Shown in pieces: positions 1 to 8,512 of a DNA stretch of 64,000 nucleotides. The notes under the pieces are model-generated. The model ran no database searches. It had not been told where the DNA came from and saw nothing but the letters and a program-made list of their open reading frames with translations. The DNA is taken from positions 14,173,501-14,237,500 of the forward strand of contig JABWDB010000002.1 of the NCBI GenBank assembly GCA_019614645.1, written 5' to 3'. Position 1 is the first letter of the stretch. Every line of letters starts with the position of its first letter. Position numbers and translations under genes: made by a program. Source of the stretch: Stratiolaelaps scimitus (Eukaryota > Arthropoda > Arachnida > Mesostigmata > Laelapidae).

Positions 1-215
1 TCTCTGTAAGACAATCGCCATCGGCCAGTGTGCATATCTACCTACTATAATATATGACTCGTGATATTATTAGAAATCTAGAGTTCTCGACTCGAATATA
101 AGGGCAAATGCTCCAAATTTTTATCTGAACACTTTCAAAAATATATAATGCAATTGGATGCAAGATAGCCACTTGTGACTTCACTTGTAACGAATTATGC
201 GTCGATATGTTTTAG
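1..215 (+). other. Intron upstream of the first visible TEP exon
   Basis: AT-rich non-coding sequence ending in TGTTTTAG just before the first recognisable TEP codons. The open frame does run back to position 175, but those residues do not resemble the family and the acceptor at 214-215 is good. Any earlier exon is outside the window. Confidence 0.6.
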
Positions 216-3200
216 CTCGGACGGGCGGGCTGTCATCTCCGAGATAATTCCGGACACGATCACGTCGTGGGTGATTACGGCATTTGCAATGGATCAGTCC
301 ACTGGTCTAGGAATTACTCCGACTGCTGCCAAGGTTACAACATTCAGGCCGTTCTTCGTTACGGTTTCGCTGCCGTACTCCGTGAGGCGTGACGAAGCCA
401 TCGCTGTACAGTGTGTCGTGTTCAACTACGGTAACAAGATGATAACAGCTGAAGTGACCCTAGATAACACGCGGAAAGATTTCGTGTTCACGTCAGCCGC
501 CTCACGGCCTGATCGGAAAAAGGTCACGGTACAGCCACAGAACGGCACACCTGTCACGTTCCTTATTACGCCAACGAAGCTTGGCTATATTGATATTAAG
601 GTGACGGCTAGCCACGGTTTTGGAGGGGACTCCATTTCGAAGAAGCTGCTCGTCCAGCCCGAGGGATCAACGCAGTATTTCAACAAAGCCATTCTGCTCG
701 GTATGATATGGCGGTCTTTCTACAAGTACGACTATTTTTTGGTACATGGTATATTTTTTGGAAAATGTGTGAAAAACATTACCCCAACACGGTTCGTGAC
801 GTTGTTGAAATTGATGTCTATGACGAAATCCTCTAATCGTTCTCATCTACGTGCTGGTTGTGACATGCATTATAGAGCGTCGAAATTCGCAGGCAGCACC
901 CTCAAAGTACAATGTGAGTGTGACGTTCCCGAAGAACGCTGTGCCTGGCTCGGAAAAGGTGTACCTTACCGCAGTGGGCGATATCCTGGGCCCTTCGGTC
1001 AACAATCTCAAGGACCTATTAAAGCTGCCCCATGGCTGCGGAGAGCAAAACATGCTGGATTTCGTTCCGAATATCGTTATCCTCGATTATCTGAAGGCGG
1101 CAAATCGGCTGAGTCCGCATTTAGAAGCTCAGGCCCGACGTAACATAGAGCATGGCTACCAGAAGCAACTCACGTATAAACATGACGACGGATCATTCTC
1201 AGCGTTCGGAAGTACCGACGACTCGGGCAGTACCTGGCTGACCGCATTTGTGCTCAAGTCGTTCGTCCATGCAGCTGAGTACGTGTCTCCTTCATAATCG
1301 ATTGCTTGATTGCTTGCTTGTTTATTTGTGTGGCCATTAATAGAATGCTACCTTTCGATTACATAAAGCATACATCCCACCAATGAATATACCAGAGGGA
1401 AAATAGCGCTCGGAGGGCTGTTGTCTCACCGTAATTAAATTGATTTCGGAAATTGTCATCTTCGTTATTTCGGTACAATTCATTCCAGGTATATCAGCGT
1501 TGACGAGAATGTTGTGAAGAACGCGACCAAGTGGCTAATCGAACAACACCAAAGAGACGGCACTTTCCGTGAGCCTGGTCAGGTCGTCTACAAACCGATG
1601 CAATCGGCCGCCGGTAGTGGAGCAGCATTAGCCGCCTACGTGCTAATTGCCCTATCCGAAGCCAATGTACGAAACAATTATCCCGACCAGATCCGTCAGA
1701 CAGAAGAGTACCTCCTACGCGAGCTGCGAACAACCAGCGACCCCTATGTCACCGCGTTGATTACCTACGCGCTGCACATCTCGAACAATCCGAACAAGGA
1801 TCAGGCGTACTCACGGCTGATCGCGTTACGGACCACTGACGATCAGAATATCTACTGGAAGGATCCGGCTGTTACGCACAATATAACCGATTACGAATTG
1901 CACCAGACCGATTTCTTCTTCAAGCGACACTTCAAAGATATCGAGATGACAGCGTACGCCCTACTGACGCTTATCAATCGGGGAGAGAACAGCCAGGCAA
2001 TCCCGGTCATGCAGTGGCTTATCAGTCAGCAGAACAGCAACGGCGGCTTCACCTCGACGCAGGACACGGTCATCGCCATTGAAGCACTATCGCGTATAGC
2101 GGCGACTGTCGCCTCGTCCACGATCTCGATCGATGCCACAATCAAGTTCGGTGAGGTCGGCGGCTCGCGCACCCTCCGAATCGAATCCCGCAACGCGCTC
2201 ATCCTACAAAAGCTCGAGCTGCCATCTGAGCTGAAATGGGTAGAGATCGAGGTGACGGGCTTCGGTACAGCGGTTGTCCAGGTATCATGGCAGTTCAATC
2301 TGATGGTGTCGTCTGAGGAGCCGGCCTTCTACCTAAACCCGCTTCTAGACAAGACCTCAACGGAGAACTACATGCAGCTATCGGTGTGTACACACTATCG
2401 CGGCGAGGGTAATTCGAGCAACATGGCGGTCATGGAGGTTGGCCTGCCATCGGGCTACGTGTTCGACTACGACACCTTAAGTTCGATCCACCGCACGAAC
2501 GACGTGCGTCGCGTCGAGTCGTACGATGGCGACACCAACGTTGTGATCTACTTCGATCGAGTGACGAAGAAGGAACTCTGTGTCACCGTGCCAGCCCATC
2601 GAGAGTTCTCGGTTGCGCATCAGCGGCCTGCGCCCGTAAAGATCTACGACTACTATGACCTTGCCAAATCGGCGAGGATATTCTACCACCCTAAGAAGGT
2701 AGGCTCCGTCGATTCTGATCGTTCGGCAAAGTTTGTTATCGTTTTGTTGTTGGTTCCTGCCGTTGTCGGAGGCCATTTTAGTACTACCAATTCGCACAAC
2801 GAAAGCGATTTAGAGCGATGTATAAAGGTTCGGTTGTAGCTAACATACTATCCTGACCACGATGGCTAGCCACCATGGCTAATTTCTTCCGTAGGTTCTT
2901 AGCATTAGGCGTGCTCTTATAGCGCTAATGCCAATGGGAACATGTAACAACTATGATCTGTGGCATTATGCATCACCTATCATATATATATATATATATA
3001 TATATACACGACGAAATTTAAGGTCGTCCGTCAGTCGGTATTCCCTCTAACGGCTCATAGAAGAGCCCACGACCGTTGTTTCCTCTGTCGAGGTACGTTA
3101 ACGAGAGTCGTTCAATGGTGATACCAGCGTGCCTAACCTTTGATTCCTTCATGTTTCGTCAGGCTCGTGTCTGTGACATCTGCGTGGAAGACGAGTGCGC

Positions 3201-3366
3201 CGAGTCCTGTAATGACGTAGACAACCAACTGGAACGAGAGACCGCCGACGGAAGAATAGCTGATCCCAATTTCGCACTCCACGGCGCTGCATCATCGATC
3301 GTTGCAGTTGCCTTATTTACTTGCATAGCTTTACTTCGGAACAACATTAATGGGCTGTTCCACTAG
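216..3366 (+). CDS. Thioester-containing protein (alpha-2-macroglobulin/CD109/TEP family), 3' part, four exons
   Basis: Partial at the 5' side: exons 216-700, 876-1278, 1489-2698 and 3163-3366 give about 766 residues. Acceptor and donor sites and phases agree at every junction; the second exon could instead start at 897. Domains in order: alpha-2-macroglobulin domain (PDTITSWVITAFAMD, first exon), thioester motif GCGEQNM (Cys about residue 216, codons 1034-1048), the helical thioester domain, a CUB-like part, the receptor-binding domain (NMAVMEVGLPSGYVFD, about 2423-2470), then a cysteine cluster CDICVEDECAESC. The last exon ends in a hydrophobic run after small residues (HGAASS), as in GPI-anchored CD109-like proteins. 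The family is secreted or membrane-tethered, and the Cys-Gln thioester binds attackers or proteases covalently. At the place of the C3 catalytic His there is Tyr (about residue 330, 114 after the Cys). The N-terminal macroglobulin domains and bait region lie outside the window. Family assignment is firm; orthology to a named TEP is not. Confidence 0.93.
2982..3006. repeat. (TA)n microsatellite in the last TEP intron
   Basis: About 25 bases of alternating A and T inside the 464-bp intron (2699-3162) between the receptor-binding exon and the terminal exon. Confidence 0.95.
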
Positions 3367-3859
3367 AATGGACAGAGGTTTTTAGATAAAAAAAAAACCT
3401 AACACACGCGACACACGTACACAGACACGTACAAGTTTACGACGAATTCACACTGTCAGTTGATTAATATGCCTTTCGTTTAAAGAATTCAGATATAGAA
3501 ATTGACTTGAATTTATTATGGAAATTTACTCCACTAGATGCATTTTTACCAAGCAAGCTCGTGGTCATCGTACGCGGGCTACGTGTGCGATATGAGAACA
3601 ATTTGATCTTGAAGCATAAGTAAATGCAAGATAGCCATATAACAGTATCAATCGGGTGTAAACGGAGATTGCTAACTGTACCACGCTACAAGAACAATTC
3701 GCGGAAAGAGGCGAGGTCTACACACGATACTGACACGAAGATCAGCAAGCCCGAAAACATTTCAACAAACGTTGTATATTAACCATAAAGGGATGTCTTC
3801 CGAAATATTTTTCTGTTAAACAAAACCCGCCTATATATTTCCCAAGTGAGTTTCGTCGA
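3367..3859. other. Probable TEP 3' UTR and flank
   Basis: Non-coding DNA with an A-rich tract at 3388-3398 and a CA-rich stretch. No good AATAAA is seen close behind the stop; the nearest candidate noted is about 4294-4299, so the transcript end is unknown. Confidence 0.4.
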
Positions 3860-4090
3860 TTGACGAAGAATGCTCCTGCGGGTCTGGCTTCACTTCGAAG
3901 GTATTCGCCTTACAAGTTCTATGAGCAGATGTCAACTTTTAGCCGCCGTCAACTGGATTTACTTGTCGTCACCCCAACGAAGATTTATCTGATCTCCATT
4001 AAGGCGACTACGAGTCATGGAAGGGAAAATAGCTGGTTTTTATTTACTGAAAAATATTTGAACTCGCGTCGGGACGTGTGTGTAGAGTAA
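3860..4090 (+). pseudogene. Decayed TEP exon fragment
   Basis: About 500 bases behind the TEP stop codon, the translation contains VTPTKIYLISIKATTSHG (about 3967-4020). This lines up with ITPTKLGYIDIKVTASHG in the first visible exon of the TEP gene (about 565-620). The match is at protein level over roughly 18-25 residues; the flanks are scrambled and the frame soon ends at 4088-4090. Upstream, a 12-base string (GCAAGATAGCCA) near 3627 also occurs near 161, just before the first TEP exon. I infer an old partial tandem duplication of the TEP gene. No splice sites or further exons of a second copy could be found. Confidence 0.6.
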
Positions 4091-4131
4091 TTCTATGATT
4101 TTGAAGAGAAGGAGGAGGGGTTCAACAGAGA

Positions 4132-4155
4132 AAAAGAGAGAGAGAGAGAGAGAGG
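4132..4155. repeat. (GA)n microsatellite
   Basis: A run of AGAGAGAG units followed by GGAGAGG, just behind the TEP pseudo-exon. Confidence 0.9.
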
Positions 4156-4441
4156 AGAGGTCGCTCCCGGAGAGCGGTTGTATATAATGTAATTGTAATC
4201 GAATACATGGCCCTTCTATATTTTGCTAAGTAATATAATTTTATTGAAAGCTAATTATAATAAATGGTAATGACGATGATGACCTGTAATGGAAATAAAC
4301 TTCACCATTCGTGTTCATTGAAGTACATTTAAAAGTGGGACTCATAATACACATAATGCCTTTGCAGATTATTGCGTCGCACTTTCAATCTAGATTGAAA
4401 TCAGATACCGCTGAATCAAATCTAGGCATTCGGAAAAAGAG

Positions 4442-4575
4442 GTCACTTCCATTGTGCAAGAGTTTGATTTGACTCTGATAGCAATTACGTCGTACAAAAC
4501 TCTTAAAAAGAAACGATTATAGTTACTTCTTCTTTTTATACCACGACTGATGTCTCCTTGCACGATGGAAGTGAC
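4442..4575. repeat. Imperfect stem-loop 1 of a three-hairpin cluster
   Basis: Outer arms 4442-4460 and 4557-4575 are reverse complements at 18 of 19 positions (GTCACTTCCATTGTGCAAG). Inside, GTCGT at 4489-4493 pairs with 4543-4547, and TTAAAAAGAA near 4503 pairs with a TTCTTTTTA tract near 4530, so the stem continues discontinuously over about 134 bases. A perfect 18-base palindrome lies just upstream at 4383-4400. Whether it is transcribed is unknown. Confidence 0.75.
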
Positions 4576-4609
4576 TTCGCTTTTTCAGGTTTCAACTAGG
4601 AGCTACTCC

Positions 4610-4712
4610 GCAGTCCTGATCGCCGACGTATGCCCATGATAACGATATTTGATTACAATTACATCCTATATAGTTATCTTATACATGGGCATACGTCGGA
4701 GATGAGGACCGC
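4610..4712. repeat. Imperfect stem-loop 2, about 103 bases, pre-miRNA-like size
   Basis: Arms 4610-4638 and 4684-4712 pair at about 26 of 29 positions, with the core GCCGACGTATGCCCATG fully or nearly paired. ATAAC at 4639-4643 and GTTAT around 4673-4677 extend the stem. A single long stem with a loop of about 30-45 bases is compatible with a microRNA precursor, but no mature sequence is recognised, and a snap-back inverted duplication gives the same picture. Confidence 0.75.
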
Positions 4713-4734
4713 GGAACATCTCTTGGTGCGAATT

Positions 4735-4816
4735 TTTACTGTCAGTGGCAAATGAATGATGTCCATCTGGAACAGAACACTCACGTCGAATATGACTAGT
4801 GCTACTGACAGTATTT
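4735..4816. repeat. Imperfect stem-loop 3
   Basis: ACTGTCAGTGGCA (left arm within 4735-4750) pairs with TGCTACTGACAGT (right arm within 4800-4815) with one mismatch or wobble; the inner part pairs poorly. It is the weakest of the three neighbouring stem-loops. Confidence 0.6.
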
Positions 4817-4877
4817 CTTACTTCAGGTGTAACCCCAAGCGTCGACTGCACTTCAATTTAGGCCGCGACACATATCA

Positions 4878-5030
4878 ATGCTTAAAACACACTGCAAATT
4901 GTCGGTTATCGTAGCCATTGCCTATTATACAATGGTTTTATTGACAGTGGATACAAATGCAACGGAAGCTAACGACGTCAACAGCATTTGCATCGCTCAC
5001 ATCGAAGTTATTAGAAAGTCGTTGATCTAG
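4878..5030 (+). CDS. 50-codon open frame with signal-peptide-like N-terminus
   Basis: ATG at 4878 opens a 50-codon frame ending in TAG at 5028. Residues 2-7 are polar/basic (Lys3, His5, Lys7), residues 8-24 are hydrophobic (LSVIVAIAYYTMVLLTV), then come Asn-Ala-Thr-Glu-Ala and a polar tail with one Cys. That is the pattern of a secreted small protein or of a first exon carrying a signal peptide. No homologue is recognised and no donor site lies before the stop. It could equally be chance; I include it because it sits directly behind the stem-loop cluster and the TEP gene. Confidence 0.2.
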   Translation: MLKTHCKLSVIVAIAYYTMVLLTVDTNATEANDVNSICIAHIEVIRKSLI

Positions 5031-5411
5031 AAGCCACTGCAGGTTCTCAAGCAGGACCTCCGTTGTAAAGTAAGGCTTTAAATTACATTTGTATGAATAT
5101 AGTAAATGATGAGCAATCGAAATGAACCAGCAATCAGTAAATAATACCGACAGGAGTACTCCTGACGCATTGCCAAGAGATCCAATCTCCTATATAATAA
5201 GGATTAATTTCACCCACATATTCCCATTCCCGAAGGTACGTCAGATTAACGACTGGCTACCTTGGGTCGCCTTATCGGAAACTTTATCCCTGATTCCTTT
5301 CACAAGCGCTTATTTATACTCTCTTGGTGGTACTCAGCTTCCAACATTGACCTGCCGCTAACTGCCTCTCGGGAAGACTTTCCCTTTCCCCGCCGAATAT
5401 CTTCTTGTTTT

Positions 5412-6196
5412 TTGAGTCGCACGCTTGCGTCATAGACAGTGTGAATTCGTTGTTCACGAAAAACAACTGGTGAAAGAGCTCCGTTGATTGAGGAGAAGTT
5501 AGTTAGCTAAAACCAGCCGAGATGGGACTCACCACAGAGTTATCACCGACCAAGGCTGCTGTAAGTACTTGAATGACATGTAAATAAATCATGCATACGC
5601 AGTAAGTCGAGAACCATTGTTTCTCGTTATTGCAGCAACAGATATTTTCCAAGGAAAATTTCTCAGCCAATGCAAATTTTCTGCTAAAAGGCCCGTGGTG
5701 ACCGATGCAGATCACTCGACTTCGAGGCCTGACTTTGATAGCTGATGTTGACATTGCGAGATACCGCAGCCCTGACGCGGCTTCGAGGAGGAGGCTCCGA
5801 TGAAAAGGCACTGGTCCTACAGTGGCTTGCCTTTTGCCTAGCTGCGTCATTCAGATGCTGCAGTGTCACCCCGCCAAGAAGAATAGCGGGATTGTGGTGG
5901 TCTAGTGCCGCTAGTAAGCATGGAAGTAACAACAATACGTCGACGTTATCGTGGTTCGAGTCCAGGACGGCTGTCTCCGAGGGGGTGCTCGAGGAGGAGG
6001 CTCCGAAAATCTGCTGATCATCTGGTCAGGGCCCTATAGTGGCTCCAGATTTGCACCTCTGTAAAACCCTTCTACAGCCGCTATCCAACCCCTGTTCTAA
6101 AAGCGAAGGGAGTGCTAGAGATCTTACGGCGGCAAGAACTTCCGCTTGTGTGGTGGATTCGTCTGCTAGTACATGAATAAATGGTGGCACGTAATT
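5412..6196 (+). repeat. 785-bp dispersed repeat, copy A
   Basis: Matches 7361-8142 along its whole length. From about 5685 to the end the copies differ at only a few per cent of positions; the first ~270 bases differ more. Features shared with copy B: an intron-like stretch starting GTAAGT and ending TTATTGCAG (5561-5635), an A-box-like TGGTCTAGTGCC (5898-5909) and a perfect B-box GGTTCGAGTCC (5953-5963) as in tRNA promoters, two internal copies of CGAGGAGGAGGCTCCG, and an ATAAATGG end. The family is not recognised. In copy A the frame open in copy B is broken by a one-base length difference near 5500. Confidence 0.85.
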
Positions 6197-6339
6197 ATTT
6201 CAATTGGATTGGCTTTTTGTGGCTCCTGGGTTGCATGTGTGGGGCTCGGCTCAAGGCGAGTCGAGGCTCGTTTGATCCATGGGCTTAGCGTGGGCTTCGT
6301 GGTGTCGTGGTGTGACCTAGTGAACTATTTTTTTCTTCA

Positions 6340-6540
6340 TATTTGCCAGCTCACCTTTTTTTCTTCATATTTGCCAGCTGACCCTCAGCTGTTCCCCTGT
6401 CTGACAGGCCTCTCAGCTCGAGTGCTATCAGCCAGCTGACCCTTTTTTTTCTTATTTGCCAGCTGACCCTCAGCTGTTCCCCCCTCAGCTGTTCCCCTAT
6501 CTGACAGGCCTCTCAGCTCGAGGCCACCAAATATAGCTTA
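6340..6540. repeat. Tandemly doubled CAGCTGA-family dispersed repeat
   Basis: Two neighbouring copies of a motif CAGCTGACCCTCAGCTG (6375-6391 and 6460-6476), each followed by TTCCCCT..TCTGACAGGCCTCTCAGCTCGAG. The 17-base core is itself a perfect inverted repeat (CAGCTGA / TCAGCTG, three-base loop). Related copies lie near 47237, 56927 and 60053, some with a shared AGGTATTA flank. Small non-autonomous element of unknown class. Confidence 0.7.
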
Positions 6541-6799
6541 GCTTGGTGTAGTGTACCACGACCAGGCACCCCCCATGATCTCGAAGGCATTCTGCAACCT
6601 AATTAGCGATATCGGAGGGGATCAGGGTCTCAATGATAATCGTAATTCGATGATTACCCACTTCCCGAAAGCACTCCTCAACGTAATTAGCGATATCTGA
6701 GGTCGTATATAATAATCGGAAAATTTATTTATTCATTTATGGCTTCCGCCGCAAGCTACCTCTCGTGCAAAATTCCCCTTCCCAAGCCGCATGTCTTGT

Positions 6800-6869
6800 T
6801 TTTTGAGAAGTTGAGAATAAACTTCTCAAAAACCCAATCATGAACTTGAGAATAAAGTTCATGATTGGG
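6800..6869. repeat. Two adjacent perfect stem-loops with the same 7-base loop
   Basis: Stem 1: arms 6800-6812 and 6820-6832 (13 perfect pairs, TTTTTGAGAAGTT). Stem 2: arms 6833-6847 and 6855-6869 (15 perfect pairs, CCCAATCATGAACTT). Both loops are GAGAATA (6813-6819, 6848-6854). There is no spacer between them. The sequence before stem 1 (6747-6806) resembles the left flank of repeat copy A (5358-5417). Confidence 0.95.
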
Positions 6870-7025
6870 CGTCTTTCAACGTGTACAAAAATTTGAGAAG
6901 TAGTTGGGGGCAGGGAATCAGGCCGAGGGAGGCGATGGCATTGCCTCTTTGCACAACAGGGGAGACTCGCTGCAGAAGGAAGGAACCTGCGCTCTTGTCA
7001 CTTGTGGTCAACTCCTTCGAGGAAG

Positions 7026-7085
7026 GGTAAAGGTAAAGGTTTATTGGTTTATTGAAGGAGCTGTAATTTTACAATGCTTAAGCTC
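7026..7085 (-). mobile_element. 3' end of a LINE-like element with (TTTACC) tail
   Basis: Read on the minus strand the segment ends CAATAAACCAATAAACCTTTACCTTTACC. Nearly the same 60 bases occur at 46407-46466, and a shorter version at 56791-56830. A shared 3' end with a short tandem tail is typical of non-LTR elements. Here it is inserted into the older relic of 6904-7340. Confidence 0.65.
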
Positions 7086-7100
7086 TCTTATATGTCACAC

Positions 7101-7118
7101 GGGGGGGGGGGGGGGGGG
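7101..7118. repeat. Run of 18 G
   Basis: Eighteen consecutive G on the plus strand next to the LINE 3' end. Runs of 12 G also occur at about 52013-52024 and 61576-61587. The length is likely to vary and may be a sequencing uncertainty. Confidence 0.9.
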
Positions 7119-7360
7119 CTAGGGTTTGGAAGGCAAGAGCGCAAAGGTGGTGAGTAGCCTGGGCGGCGTCGCACTTGGTCCGCTCCTTATGGGATACCGT
7201 GTACCCGGGGATTAACTGAGGGTGCACGGGGTTGAGAAGGGTGCGGTAGAGAGTCAACCATCGTGCCGTCCCAAACGAGCTGCTGGCTTCGGTGGAATGG
7301 GATGAAGTTGAAGCTGTCAGAGCGGCGCCAGCTCGTACAGTCGAAGCCCTTCCTTGGTAC

Positions 7361-8142
7361 TTGAGTCGCACGCTTGCGTCATCCACGGTGTGAATTCGTT
7401 GTTCACGAAAAACAACTGGTAACAGAGTTTCGTTGATTGAAGAGAATTCTCTCACCTACACCAGCCGAGGTGATACTCGTCACGGATGTATCGCTGAACA
7501 AGATAAGTGTAAGTATTTGAATGAAATGTAAATAAATCATACATACAGTAAGTCGAGAATCATTGTTTCTCTTTATTGCAGCAACAGATATTGCCAAGAA
7601 AAATTTTGCAACTCAGGCAACACTTTCTGCTAAAAGGCCCGTGGTGACCGATACAGATCACTCGACTTCGAGGCCTGACTTTGATAGGTGATGTTGACTC
7701 TGCGAGATACCGCAGGCTGACGCGGCTTCGAGGAGGAGGCTCCGATGAAAAGGCACTGGTCCTACAGTGGCTTGCCTTTTGCCTAGCTGCGTCATTCAGA
7801 TGCTGCAGTGTCACCCCGCCAAGAAGAATAGCGGGATTGTGGTGGTCTAGTGCCGCTAGTAAGCATGGAAGTAACAACAATGCGTCGACGTTATCGTGGT
7901 TCGAGTCCAGGACGGCTGTCTCCGAGGGCGTGCTCGAGGAGGAGGCTCCGAAAATCTGCTGATCATCTGGTCAGGGCCCTATAGTGGCTCCAGATTTGCA
8001 CCCTCTGTAAAACCCTTCTACAGCCGCTATCCAACCCCTGTTCTAAAAGCGAAGGGAGTGCTTGAGATCTTACGGCGGCAAGAACTTCCGCTCGTGTGGT
8101 GGATTCGTCTGCTAGTACATGAATAAATGGTGGCACGTAATT
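7361..8142 (+). repeat. 785-bp dispersed repeat, copy B
   Basis: Second copy, same orientation as copy A, about 1.95 kb downstream; the left boundary TTGAGTCGCACG is the same. The intron-like part is 7509-7581, the A-box-like site 7843-7854, the B-box 7898-7908. A frame stays open from about 7393 to the donor and, after joining, on to a stop near 7686 (exon-like pieces end EQDK and begin TDIAKKN). Two direct copies 1.2 kb apart could suggest LTRs, but the space between holds only fragments of other elements, so I regard them as two insertions or a segmental duplication. Confidence 0.85.
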
Positions 8143-8267
8143 TATTTTAAATGGCTTGGCTCCTACATGTGTTTTCTTATCCTGAGGCTGCTCCTGACTT
8201 GCATGCGTGGCGTGTGGTAGTCTAGGTAACGGGCCCGGGGGGCCCGGGGTGTTATCGGACCCCAGTG

Positions 8268-8512
8268 CATGCCCAGTGCAGTTGCTCGTACATGCATGCC
8301 CAGTGCAGTTGCTCGTACATGCATGCCCAGTGCAGTTGCTCGTACATGCATGCCCAGTGCAGTTGCTCGTACATGCATGCCCAGTGCAGTTGCTCGTACA
8401 TGCATGCCCAGTGCAGTTGCTCGTACATGCATGCCCAGTGCAGTTGCTCGTACATGCATTGCCCAGTGCAGTTGCTCGTACATGCATTGCCCAGTGCAGT
8501 TGCTCGTACATG
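8268..8512. repeat. 27-bp minisatellite, nine units
   Basis: Seven units of 27 bases (beginning CATGCCCAGTGCAG, ending CTCGTACATG) starting at 8268, 8295, 8322, 8349, 8376, 8403 and 8430, then two units of 28 bases with an extra T (CATTGCC) at 8457 and 8485. Units are otherwise identical. Because 27 is divisible by three and the unit lacks stops in several frames, long repetitive open frames appear on both strands; they are not genes. It is preceded by a GC palindrome-like stretch (GGGCCCGGGGGGCCCGGG, about 8231-8248). Confidence 0.97.

Larger units (their letters stand above)
6904..7340 (-). pseudogene. Non-LTR retrotransposon C-terminal relic (copy 1)
   Basis: On the minus strand, broken frames give pieces such as FLLQRVSPVVQRGNAIASLG-like sequence (from about 7010 down to 6910) and TPGYTVSHKERTKCDAAQAT-like sequence around 7150-7210. 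They align with the clearer copy at 49674-50324 (PGYAVAHAEWVKLPKYAAL; FLLQRLSVAVQR). This is the region behind the reverse transcriptase in a non-LTR retrotransposon group common in tick and other invertebrate genomes. It is interrupted by another element's 3' end at 7026-7085 and by a poly-G run. Dead. Confidence 0.65.

Noticed and set aside
5412..8142. Reading the two 785-bp repeats as LTRs of one retroelement
   Set aside because: The space between them holds fragments of unrelated non-LTR elements in minus orientation and no gag/pol or primer site; no target duplication was seen outside.
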